A stretch of 35,563 bases of DNA, from positions 1 through 35,563 of the forward strand of contig CAJCBL010000287.1 in the NCBI GenBank assembly GCA_903960515.1. Reading direction: 5' to 3'. Positions 1 to 9,356 of the stretch are shown piece after piece. The position numbers and the translations under genes are program-made. The DNA is from an uncultured Verrucomicrobiota bacterium. Lineage in GTDB: Bacteria; Verrucomicrobiota; Verrucomicrobiia; Opitutales; Opitutaceae. Positions within the stretch are counted from its first letter, which is position 1. Every line of letters begins with the position of its first letter. Under the pieces are notes generated by a model that worked only from the letters and a program-made list of their open reading frames with translations, did no database searches and had not been told where the DNA came from.

Positions 1-105
1 CCCATCCAGGAACCAGCCTGCCCCGGAGGATACCAGCCGCTCGTTCGAGGCCGGTTCCCGGGCAGCGATCTCCCGCAACGGATTTCCCGGCGAAGCGCCC
101 CCCTC

Positions 106-129
106 CCAGCGCGCTGGAGAGCGCGCTGG
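106..129. repeat. Perfect 10-bp inverted repeat (hairpin) upstream of the hybrid kinase
   Basis: The arms 106-115 (CCAGCGCGCT) and 120-129 are exact reverse complements, with a 4-base loop GGAG. No T-run follows on either strand, so it is not a classical intrinsic terminator. It could end a gene lying left of the window or sit in the 5' region of the kinase at 245. The remaining bases of 1-244 show no recognisable gene. Confidence 0.5.
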
Positions 130-244
130 CCGGGGAAGGGTTTCGACTGGAAGTGATCGCTGCCACGGTCGCAGAGGCTGCCGTGCCGCCGCGCTGCGGC
201 CACTTTCCCAAATACCAGAGTCCGGTGACGGGCTTGCCATTTAT

Positions 245-3200
245 TTGGCAAATGCCGAGCCTCGCCCCGTGTCGCCAGTCACAGCCCGGAGGCGCAGTCC
301 GCTGCTTCGCTCGGGTCGCACCCTGTTCAGTCTCGCCCTCCTCGCCTGGTCCGCCGGCGGGCTGTGCGCGGCTCGCTGGGACGACCCGGGGCTGGGCCTG
401 CCCTGGGTGCGTTGCTACACCGCACGCGACACCGGTTCGCTCTCCCCCAGTCACTGCGCCTTGGCGACACGCGATGGCCTGCTGCTGCTGGGGCAGGATG
501 GCCTGCTGTGCTTCGACGGGGAGTCGTGGCGGCCGCTGCCTGTTCCCGAGGGCCATGCGGTGCGCTGCCTCGCCGAGGACGACGCCGGCCGCGTATGGGT
601 GGGCGGCGACGGGTTGCTGGGCTACCTGACCTTTGCGCCCGAGGGCGGGGCCAGTTTCACCTCCGCCCTGGAGCGCCTCCCCCCCGAGCAGCGCGCCCTG
701 GGCGAGGTGGGCGCGGTCTTCGCTTTGCCTCAGAACACCGTGGTCGCCGTCACCGAAAACCGGGTGCTGCGCCTGCGGGCCTCGGGGGCGCAGGTCTGGT
801 CGCTGCCCGCCCCGCGCCGCCTCAGCGCCTGGCGCGACAGCGACGGGGCCGTGGTCATCGCCCAGCCCGACTCGGCCACCCTGCGCCTGGGCGAGGTGGG
901 GCTGGAGCCGGCCGCCTTCCCCGAGCCTTTCGCGCGGGCCGGGATCGAGTGGTGTGTGCGTTTCCCCGACGGGAGCAGCCTGGCCAGCGCCGGTGGCCGG
1001 TTGGTGGGCAACCACTCGGGCCGCTGGGCGCCGCTTGAGGGAGCCGCCGCCAGCCTCTTGGCCCAGGACCGCTCCAGCGGCGCCGTGGTCCTGCCGGGCG
1101 GGTTCGCCGTGATCGCCACCCGCAGCCACGGGCTCCTGATTTTGGATTCGGCGGGCAATACCATCTCCGCCCTCGACCAGGACGGCGGGCTGCCCTCCAA
1201 CCGTATCGCCCACCTGGCGATCGGTATGGACTCCTCCCTGGCGGTCACCACCCAGGAGGGGGTGTCGGTGCTCTGCGGCGGGCGGTGCGCGAGCTTCTTT
1301 GACACCCGCAACGGGCTGCACCACCGGCGCCTGCCGGCCATCGCCCGCGGAGCCTCCGGATTGTTCGCCGCCGGCGATGCGGCCACCTACCGCCTCGCGT
1401 CACCGCCGGCCGGCGACGCCTCGCCCGCTGGGCAGTGGTGCCCGCAACCCGGCGCTCCGCCCGCCCTGAGGCAGCTCTTCCCCCTGGCGGGCAGGCTCCT
1501 GGGAGTAGGCGGCGCCGGGCTGTGCGTGGTCGACGAGGCCGGCGGCCCTCCGGCCCTGCTGCGCCCCGGCGACATCGCGGCCGCCACCGCCTGGAGCGGC
1601 CAGGACGGCGGCCTGGCCTGGGTGGAGGGCACCCGTTTCCTTCGCGGGCGCCTCTCCGAGGGTATCCTGCTACCCACAACCCAGGCGCTCGAGCTGGATA
1701 CCGAGGTGGTCAATCTCGTGGAGGACTCGGCCGGCGCCCACTGGCTGGGCACCCGCCAGAGCGGAGTGCTGCGCATCGCCCCCGCCCAGGCCGGAGGGGG
1801 CAGCCCCGCGCTGCGCCGCTACCGCGACAATCTGCGGCCCGCCCCCGGCAGCCCGCTGCGGGTGTTGCGGGTGGGCAACCGCATCCTGGCGACAATCGAG
1901 GGCGGCCTGGCCCTCTACAGCGAGGAGGTCGACGGTTTCATCCCCTGCCCGGGCATCGCCAACGCCCGCATACACGCACTCTCCGCCCCGGAGCCCGACG
2001 GCACCGTGTGGATGGCCGTCAGCCAGCGCGACCGCTACCCGTTCCAGGTGCGCATCGCCCGCCTGCAGCCGGAGGGCAGCGGGGTATCCTGCGAACTGGT
2101 GCAACTGCCCGCCCTGCCGCCGGGCGAGGAGCCCACCGCGCTCTTCGCCGAGCCCGGCCCGGCGCCCGGCTCGCGGGTGTTCTGGCTGGGCCTGCCCGGG
2201 CGCATCGAGCGCGTCGAATCCTCCGGGGCTCTCGCCTCCAAGCCTCCGATCACCCCCGCCATCGCCGCCCTCACCGTGATCGACCAGGATCTCGCCGGCC
2301 TGGACCTGGACCGTTCCCCGGGGGCGGCACCGGGGCGGCGCCAAGGCTGCATCGACTTCGACAACACCGGGGTGCGTCTGGATGTCTCCGTGCCCCAAGG
2401 CCGGCTGGCCCAGCGAGTCCACCTCGAGTGCCGCATGCCCGAGCTCGACGCTGCCTGGGTGCCCCTGGGGGAGATACCCTCGCGCCTCTTCCGCGGCCTG
2501 CGCGATGGCACCTACCATTTCGAGGCTCGCACCGTCGACGCCCTCGGCCGCCCCTCCCCGGCGGCGAGCCGGGAGTTTGTTGTCCTGCCACCCTGGTGGC
2601 GCTGCGGCCCCGCCTACACCGGCTACGCCCTCGGGCTGGTGCTGGTGTGCGCGCTGGTGTTTCTCACCCGCCTCAAGCTCGCCCGCGCCCACCGCGGCCA
2701 GCTCGAGGAGCTGGTTGCCCAGCGCACCCGCGAACTGGCTGCCGCCAACGCCGCCAAGTCCGACTTCCTCGCCCACATCAACCACGAGATCCGCAACCCG
2801 CTCAACGGCGTGGTGGGCCTCTCCGAGATGCTCGCCAACCGCAACCACGACGAGGGCTCCCGCCAGCTCGCCCGCGCTCTGAAGTCCTGCGCCGGTTACC
2901 TGGGGTCGGTGGTGGACAACGTGCTCGACCTCGCCCGCATCGAGGCGGGCCGCGCCGAGCTCTGCGCCCAGCGCTTCGAGCCCCGGCTGCTCATCGAGGA
3001 CATCGCCGAGATGTTCCGTATGCAGATCGAGGAAACCGGGGGCCACGTAGCCTGCTCGGCCGACCCCGAGCTGCCCCGCCTGCTGGTGGGCGACGTGCAC
3101 CGCATCCGGCAGGTGCTTGTCAACTACACAGCCAACGCCGCCCGCTACGCCCGGGGCGGCCAGGTGCGCCTCTCCGTGCGCCGGCGCACCCAGACGGCCA

Positions 3201-4576
3201 CCACAGTGGAGGCCGTCTTCACCGTGGCCGATACTGGCCCCGGGATCACCCCCGAGGAGCAGGCACGCATCTTCGAGAAGTTCGCCCGCGGCCACGCCGC
3301 AGCCGGCGCCCCCCGCGGCTATGGCGTGGGCCTGGCTCTGGTACGCGACCTCGCCGAGCTCATGGGCGGCCAGGCCGACGTCGACTCCGCGCCCGGCCGA
3401 GGGGCGAAGTTCCGCCTCACCGTGCCGCTGGAGCTTGCCGTACCCGAGAACCAGGCACCGCCTGCAGCCCCCCAGCCACGGCCGGCGGCCCTGCGCGTAT
3501 TGGTGATCGACGACCAGGCCTTCAACCGACTGGTCCTGCGCGACCACCTCGAGCGGCTGGGCTGCCATGTAGAGGAGGCCGGCGACGGCACCAGCGCACA
3601 CCTGCTGCTGCAGGCCCGCGCCCACCACCTCGCCTTCGTCGACCTCGACCTGCCCGGCCTGGACGGCCTGGCCCTCATGGGCCGCGTGCGCCGGGAATGC
3701 GGCGAGCCGGGAGTGTTCTTGGTGGCCACCACCGCCTCGGCCACCAGCGGTATCGAGCAAACGGTGCGCGCGGCCGGCGCCCACGCCTTTCTGCCCAAGC
3801 CCATCGCCCTGGCGCGTCTGGCCGCACTGCTGGAGGAATGCGCCGCCCGCCCGGCCGCCCTCGGCCCCAATGCAGCACTACGGCAGCCCGCCCCTGCGCC
3901 GGCCGCGCCGGATGCGGGCATTTGTCCGGGCGTGCCCGCAACATCCGCGCCAGCGGCTACGCCGGCGCAGATCCCCCCAGCGCACACGGCCGCCGCAGCC
4001 GCGCTACTCACGCATCCCACCGGTCATTACTTGCAGCCCGCCCCGGCTTCGGTGCCACTCCAGCGACCGAGTACCCGGCAGACCGCCACCGCCGCAACGC
4101 CGCCGGCCCCGCGCCACTCCGGGTTGCCGGCCACGCTGCCGCCCCCCACACCGCACCCCGAGGCCCCGCTGCCCGCCACCGGCCTATTCGCCGAGCTTTC
4201 CCTCACCACCGAGATGCTCCGACTGCTACACTCCGAGCTCGACGCGGAGACCCAGGCCCTCACCGAAAATTGGCGACAGGGCAACGCCCCCGCCGCCCGC
4301 CGGCAGGCCCACCGCATCGCCTCTCTGGGGATAATCGCCCGCGACGACGTTCTCCTGCAAGCCGCCCGGCGAGCCGAGGAAGCGCTACAGCCCGAGCGAG
4401 CGGGCCAGCCGCTTGAGTCGGCCAGCGGCGGGTCCCCCTCCCGGCCCGCCAGAGGACAGCCCGGTGCCGATACCTGCGGCGCCGACAAAGCCCAGGCCGC
4501 CATCGAGGAGCTCGAAAGAGCCGCCCGCGATCGGCTGAGCCAACTCGCCGCCCCCGTCAACGCCGCCGCCGACTGA
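245..4576 (+). CDS. Hybrid sensor histidine kinase with periplasmic propeller/Y_Y_Y domain, receiver and Hpt-like tail
   Basis: This is a 1443-residue one-protein phosphorelay. An arginine-rich start and hydrophobic stretch (about 17-42) look like a signal peptide or anchor. Residues about 45-630 resemble the Reg_prop/two-component propeller, followed by a Y_Y_Y-like domain (about 640-775). A membrane helix lies near 785-805, then a short coiled coil. The HisKA box has the phospho-acceptor His near 847 (NHEIRNP). The HATPase has an N-box, DTGPG, and GYGVGLAL. The receiver (about 1082-1200) has the DD pair (VIDDQ), Asp near 1133, and Lys in LPKP. A Pro/Ala-rich linker of about 120 residues leads to a helical Hpt-like end with His near 1356, where the usual HxLKG is degenerate (AHRIASLG). 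The start is TTG at 245. GTG at 269 is an equally good alternative and no clear ribosome site decides. The ligand is unknown; related proteins often control polysaccharide use. Confidence 0.88.
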   Translation: MANAEPRPVSPVTARRRSPLLRSGRTLFSLALLAWSAGGLCAARWDDPGLGLPWVRCYTARDTGSLSPSHCALATRDGLLLLGQDGLLCFDGESWRPLPVPEGHAVRCLAEDDAGRVWVGGDGLLGYLTFAPEGGASFTSALERLPPEQRALGEVGAVFALPQNTVVAVTENRVLRLRASGAQVWSLPAPRRLSAWRDSDGAVVIAQPDSATLRLGEVGLEPAAFPEPFARAGIEWCVRFPDGSSLASAGGRLVGNHSGRWAPLEGAAASLLAQDRSSGAVVLPGGFAVIATRSHGLLILDSAGNTISALDQDGGLPSNRIAHLAIGMDSSLAVTTQEGVSVLCGGRCASFFDTRNGLHHRRLPAIARGASGLFAAGDAATYRLASPPAGDASPAGQWCPQPGAPPALRQLFPLAGRLLGVGGAGLCVVDEAGGPPALLRPGDIAAATAWSGQDGGLAWVEGTRFLRGRLSEGILLPTTQALELDTEVVNLVEDSAGAHWLGTRQSGVLRIAPAQAGGGSPALRRYRDNLRPAPGSPLRVLRVGNRILATIEGGLALYSEEVDGFIPCPGIANARIHALSAPEPDGTVWMAVSQRDRYPFQVRIARLQPEGSGVSCELVQLPALPPGEEPTALFAEPGPAPGSRVFWLGLPGRIERVESSGALASKPPITPAIAALTVIDQDLAGLDLDRSPGAAPGRRQGCIDFDNTGVRLDVSVPQGRLAQRVHLECRMPELDAAWVPLGEIPSRLFRGLRDGTYHFEARTVDALGRPSPAASREFVVLPPWWRCGPAYTGYALGLVLVCALVFLTRLKLARAHRGQLEELVAQRTRELAAANAAKSDFLAHINHEIRNPLNGVVGLSEMLANRNHDEGSRQLARALKSCAGYLGSVVDNVLDLARIEAGRAELCAQRFEPRLLIEDIAEMFRMQIEETGGHVACSADPELPRLLVGDVHRIRQVLVNYTANAARYARGGQVRLSVRRRTQTATTVEAVFTVADTGPGITPEEQARIFEKFARGHAAAGAPRGYGVGLALVRDLAELMGGQADVDSAPGRGAKFRLTVPLELAVPENQAPPAAPQPRPAALRVLVIDDQAFNRLVLRDHLERLGCHVEEAGDGTSAHLLLQARAHHLAFVDLDLPGLDGLALMGRVRRECGEPGVFLVATTASATSGIEQTVRAAGAHAFLPKPIALARLAALLEECAARPAALGPNAALRQPAPAPAAPDAGICPGVPATSAPAATPAQIPPAHTAAAAALLTHPTGHYLQPAPASVPLQRPSTRQTATAATPPAPRHSGLPATLPPPTPHPEAPLPATGLFAELSLTTEMLRLLHSELDAETQALTENWRQGNAPAARRQAHRIASLGIIARDDVLLQAARRAEEALQPERAGQPLESASGGSPSRPARGQPGADTCGADKAQAAIEELERAARDRLSQLAAPVNAAAD

Positions 4577-4723
4577 GGCGAATACATGCAGTCGGGGGGA
4601 TTCCACTCCTACTCAGGCAAACATTACGGTGGCCGGATGAATCGGCGTGCTTTCGAATTGGGCACCGGACCGCATGCTCGCACGCTACTGCTACACAACT
4701 GCCACATCCCGGCCGGGCCCGGT

Positions 4724-5374
4724 TCAGAACTGGGTGGCGTCGGGGCGCACGAACCCCTTGCGCAGAGCGTAACGGATGAGCTCGGCCTGCGTGGCCACCC
4801 CGAGCTTCTTCATGATGTTTCGCCGGTGAGAATGAACAGTCCACGCAGTGAGCCCCATCTTGGCCGATGCATCCTCGTTGGAGAGCCCCCGCCCCAGCAG
4901 TTGCAGCAGCTCCTGCTCGCGCTCGCTGAGAACCTTGGCGAAGGCCACAGGATCGCAGCGCATCGCCTGCTGCACGCGCTGCACCACCTCCGCGTAAAAC
5001 ACCCGGCCAGACGCCACCGTCTCGATGGCCTCGCGCAGCGTCTCGGGGCGCTGGGCGTTCTTGTCTACAAATCCCTGGATACCAATTTGGCGGATGCGGT
5101 GGATGGTTACCTCATCGTGCAGTGAGGTGAGGGCGAGCACGCGCAACCCGGGCATGCTCTCCAACAGACGCTCGGCCACATCCAAGCCGTCACCGTCGGG
5201 CAGTTGCAGGTCGAGCAGGAGCAAGTCGGGGGCAGCGGGCGGCACCCGGGCAAGCGCCTCGACGGCGCCTCCGGCCTCACACACCACGGTGTAGCCGAAC
5301 TGCTTGGAACACAGCTCCACCAGCAACCGGCGGAACAGTTCCTGATCCTCAACGATGGCCAGTTTTATCGACAT
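4724..5374 (-). CDS. LuxR/NarL-family response regulator
   Basis: A 216-residue two-domain transcription regulator. The N-terminal receiver has the acidic pocket (VED at 8-10), phospho-acceptor Asp55 in LLLLDLQLPDGDG, a Thr/Ser position in ALTS, and Lys105 in GFVDKN. The C-terminal part (about 150-215) is a LuxR-type helix-turn-helix, with LSEREQELLQLLGRGLS and the recognition helix TAWTVHSHRRNIMKKLG. The start was set at MSIKLAIVED because receivers begin there. An in-frame ATG at 5410 has a GGAG ten bases upstream and could be used instead, adding 12 residues. It is convergent with the hybrid kinase, which has its own receiver, so pairing between them is only a guess. Its target genes are unknown. 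Confidence 0.9.
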   Translation of the reverse strand: MSIKLAIVEDQELFRRLLVELCSKQFGYTVVCEAGGAVEALARVPPAAPDLLLLDLQLPDGDGLDVAERLLESMPGLRVLALTSLHDEVTIHRIRQIGIQGFVDKNAQRPETLREAIETVASGRVFYAEVVQRVQQAMRCDPVAFAKVLSEREQELLQLLGRGLSNEDASAKMGLTAWTVHSHRRNIMKKLGVATQAELIRYALRKGFVRPDATQF

Positions 5375-6203
5375 CGACGCGGGCCGCAGCCCGGCGTCAT
5401 AGAGAGGCAACTCCGCACCGGCGGCAAGCCTGCCCTCAACACTGTCGAAACGAAATATCCAAGGGCCTAGGGTCCGAACACCAAAAAGGAGAAATCACCA
5501 ACTTCCTGCGCACGGGCCCAATTAGCCTGACAGGCTCTTATGTTGGCTCGCCCTTGTCTCCCTCATTCCTAATCCGCTACGCGGCCTGCATCAAGCGGCT
5601 GTTCGTCACCCCTCAAACATGATTCCCGGGTGGGAAGCTACGATTTTTTTCTGAGGCACGACACGCCAACCACCCAGCACACTGCAACACGCAGCCCCCA
5701 CTATGCGAGGAGCCCCTGCCAAGGGAACGAAACCTTCAACACAGCGATTCAGCTCGTCCACCGCCAAGTCAGTCTATCGCAATCCGGACAAAAGGCAGGA
5801 AGCCCCAAAGGCTGCCTCGTCACTGCCCTTACCGTCCGGCGGACTGCCGCCTACGACCGTATCCCCGGCGGTCAACCAGTCCGGGCGAATAATGCTCCTC
5901 GCGCCCAGCGCGCAGCCACGGGCGGGCACGGCCACTGCCTACTTTCCGATCCCACGAACCGACTCTACTGCGGGGGCGCATCCCCGACAACTGCTGTACG
6001 GCACCGCCCTCATGGGCGACTCGCTGCGTGGGTTCCCCGAACACTTCTCTGGCCGTGCCCGCCGCTGCTTCGAGGAACGTATAGATCGTGCCGTGTTTCA
6101 TAAGCACCCCCGTGTGGGACCGGGAACACGCTAATCCGTTCTCCACGTTGCGCCAGCGGCGGCGTGAAAATTCCTTCAAAAACTTATGCGCCCCACCCGC
6201 CCG
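5375..6203. other. Long intergenic stretch without a recognisable gene
   Basis: About 830 bases lie between the response regulator (reading left) and the terminator of the peptidase gene. Open frames exist on both strands (for example 5829-6179 on minus, 5630-6103 on plus), but their translations are low-complexity or Arg/Pro-rich and match no family I know. A small inverted repeat, AGCCTG-A-CAGGCT, lies at 5524-5536. The region could hold the regulator's promoter, a decayed gene or an unknown small RNA. Nothing more can be supported. Confidence 0.5.
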
Positions 6204-6230
6204 GAAAAAAGGCGCACCACAGGTGCGCCT
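6204..6230 (-). terminator. Rho-independent terminator of the oligoendopeptidase gene
   Basis: On the minus strand a 9-bp perfect stem, AGGCGCACC / GGTGCGCCT (arms 6222-6230 and 6210-6218), with loop TGT runs straight into a T-tract (the A6205-A6210 run on plus). It lies 29 bases beyond the stop codon of the gene ending at 6259. This is the clearest intrinsic terminator in the window. Confidence 0.85.
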
Positions 6231-6258
6231 CGCTAGTATCCGTCAACTAGAGTCACAA

Positions 6259-8139
6259 TCACTTCTGCCGCTTCGCCAGGATCGATTCCACCTCGTCCAT
6301 GATACGGTTCATCCGCTTCACCAGTGCTCGGTAAGGCTCCGGCGTTGCTAGATCAACGCCGGCCTTCTTCACCAGTTCGTAGGGATGATCGCTACCCCCG
6401 GCCTTGAGCAGCCCAAGATAGGTATCCACAGCGCCAGGCTCGCAAGCAATGATCCGCTCGGCAAAGGCCTGAGAAGCCGCTATCGAAGTGGCATACTGGT
6501 AAACGTAGAAGTTGCGGTAGAAATGCGGGATATAGGCCCACTCGATCGTCACCAGATGGTCGATCTTGAGTACCCCATCGGCATCGCCATGGTAGCGCTT
6601 GAGGATGTCGGTGTACAGGCGAGTGAGTTCTTCGCCCGAAAGCGCTCCTCCCTTTTCGACCTCTTCGTGGATGCGCAACTCAAACTCCGCGAACATGGCC
6701 TGCCGGAAGAAGGTGCCGCGCAACTGCTCCAGCGCGCTGCCCAGGTAGAAGAGGCGCTCGTCGTCGTCCTTGGCCACTTTGAGCATGTGTTCAAGCAACA
6801 GCGCCTCATTGCAGGTGGAGGCGATCTCGGCCGTGAAGATGCTGTACTGGGACAGCGGCGCAGGCAGGGTTCGGTTGGCTAGCACGGAATGCTGTCCATG
6901 GCCCCATTCATGTGCGGTGGTTGAGACCGATTCGTAGTCGTTGTTGTAATTAAGCAGAACGTACGGATGGGCGTCATGGACGCTGCCGCTCATGTAGGCG
7001 CCCGAACGCTTTCCGGGCTGCGGGTAAACATCCGTATAGCGCCCGGCAAAGCTCTTGGTAATGTCGGCCACGTAGTCCTCACCCAACGGATGCACAGCGT
7101 CGATGGTGAGCTGTTTGGCCTGATCGTAGGTGAACACCTTGTCGGATTTCACCATCGGCGGATAGATGTCCCAGTAGCGCAGATCGGAGATGCCGAGCAT
7201 ACGACCGCGTAGTTTAAAGTAGCGATGCAAGGTGGGCAGGTTCGCATTCGTCTCGGCCAACAAGGTGCGATAGACGGCCTCGGGCACGTCGCTCTCGGCC
7301 AGCGCGGCCGCCAGAGAGCTCCCGTATTTGCGTACGCTCGCGTTGAACCAGTCGGTCTTCACTTGGGAGAACAGGGCCACGCCGAAGGTACGCTCGTACT
7401 CGCGTATCTTGCCCCAGAACGCAGTGAACACAGCCTGCCGGTCCGCTCGATTGTTGACCGCGCGCCAGCGCGTGTATCCGGCCTGATCGAGGCGCGCCTC
7501 GGTGCCATCGCTCAACTTGATGGTTGGCCAAGGCAAGTCGGCGTTGGCGAGAATGCCGTAAAGCGAACTGGCGGTATCGGTGATCATGCCAGTGGAGGAA
7601 AGCACCGACTCGGCCTCGGCGCCGAGAGTGTGCGGGGCGTTGCGCAGCACGTCGAGAATCGGGAATCGGTAGACAGCCAGCCCGGCCTCGGCATCGAGAT
7701 ATCCACGCAGCTTGGACTCGCCGACGGCGAGCAACTCGGGGTTCACGAAGCTGGCCACACGGGAATACTCTGTGCCAAGCATGTCCAGTTCCTGGGAACG
7801 CTCGAGCGCGGGTGCGTTGCGCGTGTTCTCGTCCGATGCCTGCGAGGCGTAGGAGGATAGCCGGGTGAGCTGCGCACTCAGGTCGGTAAGCAACTCCATC
7901 GCAGCTAGCAGGCTCGCCGGGCTCTCGCCCAGATGGCCCTCGAAACGTTTCAACCTGGGGAGATCGGCGGTGAGCTTCGCCTTGGCCGATTGGAATGCCG
8001 CCTCGTCGGGATAGAGCAACGTGAGGTCCCAGCGAAAAGCGGGGGCAGGCGTGCCGTCGGTAGAAGCCAAAACTGCGGGCTCGGCATTGAGGTAGGGTAG
8101 CATAGTGAAAGCGAGGAGGAGCAAACGCGCGGAGTGCAT
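6259..8139 (-). CDS. pepF: Oligoendopeptidase F-like M3B metallopeptidase with a signal peptide
   Basis: A zinc metallopeptidase of family M3B, which cuts oligopeptides. The 626-residue product has the active-site motif HEWGH at 410-414 (two His ligands and catalytic Glu) and the downstream Glu in CNEALLLEH, with the family's typical C-terminal helices (YLGLLKAGGSDHP). Start ATG 8139 is chosen because AGGGG lies a few bases upstream and the encoded N-terminus (MHSARLLLLAFTML, then AEPAVLA) is a good signal peptide; the open frame extends to 8301 without coding character. Most PepF proteins are cytoplasmic, so export is notable and suggests a role in degrading peptides in the periplasm. It is a single gene with its own terminator at 6204-6230. 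Confidence 0.93.
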   Translation of the reverse strand: MHSARLLLLAFTMLPYLNAEPAVLASTDGTPAPAFRWDLTLLYPDEAAFQSAKAKLTADLPRLKRFEGHLGESPASLLAAMELLTDLSAQLTRLSSYASQASDENTRNAPALERSQELDMLGTEYSRVASFVNPELLAVGESKLRGYLDAEAGLAVYRFPILDVLRNAPHTLGAEAESVLSSTGMITDTASSLYGILANADLPWPTIKLSDGTEARLDQAGYTRWRAVNNRADRQAVFTAFWGKIREYERTFGVALFSQVKTDWFNASVRKYGSSLAAALAESDVPEAVYRTLLAETNANLPTLHRYFKLRGRMLGISDLRYWDIYPPMVKSDKVFTYDQAKQLTIDAVHPLGEDYVADITKSFAGRYTDVYPQPGKRSGAYMSGSVHDAHPYVLLNYNNDYESVSTTAHEWGHGQHSVLANRTLPAPLSQYSIFTAEIASTCNEALLLEHMLKVAKDDDERLFYLGSALEQLRGTFFRQAMFAEFELRIHEEVEKGGALSGEELTRLYTDILKRYHGDADGVLKIDHLVTIEWAYIPHFYRNFYVYQYATSIAASQAFAERIIACEPGAVDTYLGLLKAGGSDHPYELVKKAGVDLATPEPYRALVKRMNRIMDEVESILAKRQK

Positions 8140-8400
8140 GGCCCCTAGATTAGTGGAAATCCCCGAATAACCAGCACAAACCGTGGACCCGCCCATGGTA
8201 TTCAACCCGCTCCTGCACCCGTCCACCGGGACAGCTCCAACTTCTGCCCCGACCCGAAAAACCTCCCCCAGTCCAGTCCTGGAGCGGAGGCGAATCATCA
8301 TCCCCTAATCTTGCTCCAGAGCCTTGGTCCTTTGCCACCTTCGAGAAGCCCCCTCCTTACGCCGTTGACCGCCGCGCGTTTGCCTCTCCGGATCTGCGCC

Positions 8401-9087
8401 ATGCCTCGCAGTGTCGTCTCCCGTCCCGGCCCTCGTTGCCCCGGTTGCCGGATGCCCCCTCGCTGGTGCATCTGTGAGGGGCTGCGCCCGCTGGACTGCC
8501 CGCTGGGAATCGATGTGCTCATGCACTTCTGCGAGGCAAACAGGCCCAGCAGCACCGGCCACCTCATCAACCGGCTCATTCCCGATTCCCGCATACACCT
8601 CGCCGGCGGGGGCCGCCAACCCGACCACACCCAGATCCTGCGCCCCGGCAAGACCCTCTGGATACTCCACCCTCAGGGCCACCTGCCGCCGGCCGGAGCC
8701 ACTCCGGAGAACCTGCAGGTGCTCCTAATCGACGGCAGTTGGAAACAAGCCTCCGACCTCATGCGCTCAGTCGGCACGCTGGGCAAAGCCATCCGGCTCC
8801 CGATGTCGGGCGAAAGTCGTTACCGCCTTCGCGCCCAGAAAGACGATGGCAAGTTTTCCACGATCGAGGCGCTCATGTTCCTGCTCTCCACACTCGGGCT
8901 GCATCGCGAGGAGGAGCAACTCCGGCTCGACTTCGAACTCCATGTCTACGCCGGCCTGCTGGCCCGGGGCCGCCCGCCCGACGCCCGACGCTTCCTACTC
9001 GATTCGCCGGTGCGCACGGCATTTCCCCACCTGGTCGCCAGGCTGGATCCTTGGCGACCGCAAGGCGACGTCATCGTTGACGGATGA
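8401..9087 (+). CDS. DTW-domain protein, probable tRNA-uridine aminocarboxypropyltransferase
   Basis: A 228-residue protein of the DTW/TapT family, which transfers the 3-amino-3-carboxypropyl group of S-adenosylmethionine to a tRNA uridine. A zinc-binding cysteine set opens the protein (C13, C16, C23, C25). The eponymous motif is present as DGSW at 111-114, followed by SRYRLR and STIEA, all family hallmarks. ATG 8401 was chosen because the protein family begins just before the cysteine cluster. An upstream in-frame ATG at 8311 would add 30 unlikely residues. It stands alone, divergent from pepF and convergent with the next gene. The exact tRNA position modified cannot be read from sequence. 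Confidence 0.88.
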   Translation: MPRSVVSRPGPRCPGCRMPPRWCICEGLRPLDCPLGIDVLMHFCEANRPSSTGHLINRLIPDSRIHLAGGGRQPDHTQILRPGKTLWILHPQGHLPPAGATPENLQVLLIDGSWKQASDLMRSVGTLGKAIRLPMSGESRYRLRAQKDDGKFSTIEALMFLLSTLGLHREEEQLRLDFELHVYAGLLARGRPPDARRFLLDSPVRTAFPHLVARLDPWRPQGDVIVDG

Positions 9088-9356
9088 CAGCGACACCCAG
9101 TGTAGCGGCGTGGCTCTACCTCGCGTACCAGCCGGGATACGTCCCCACGCCCACATTTCACACGCCCACATGAGACACTCCTTGCCCCGGTCGAAGAAGA
9201 CCAGGGGCCAACCGTAGGCCCGCCTGCCACAGGGATTCAAGTACCGCGGACAAACACGCTTCCATGCAATCCCCGGCGCCACCATGAACGCCCCGTATCG
9301 CGGCAACTGGAGGGTCTCCGCCCAGGGAAAGAATCCCCCAGTTGCAGGCGCACCGC

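Noticed and set aside
1670-3784. 704-codon open frame on minus inside the hybrid kinase
   Set aside because: Gly/Ala/Val-rich shadow of the kinase reading frame without any domain.
5829-6179. 116-codon open frame on minus as a small gene
   Set aside because: Arg-rich, no ribosome site, no recognisable similarity; not enough to call.
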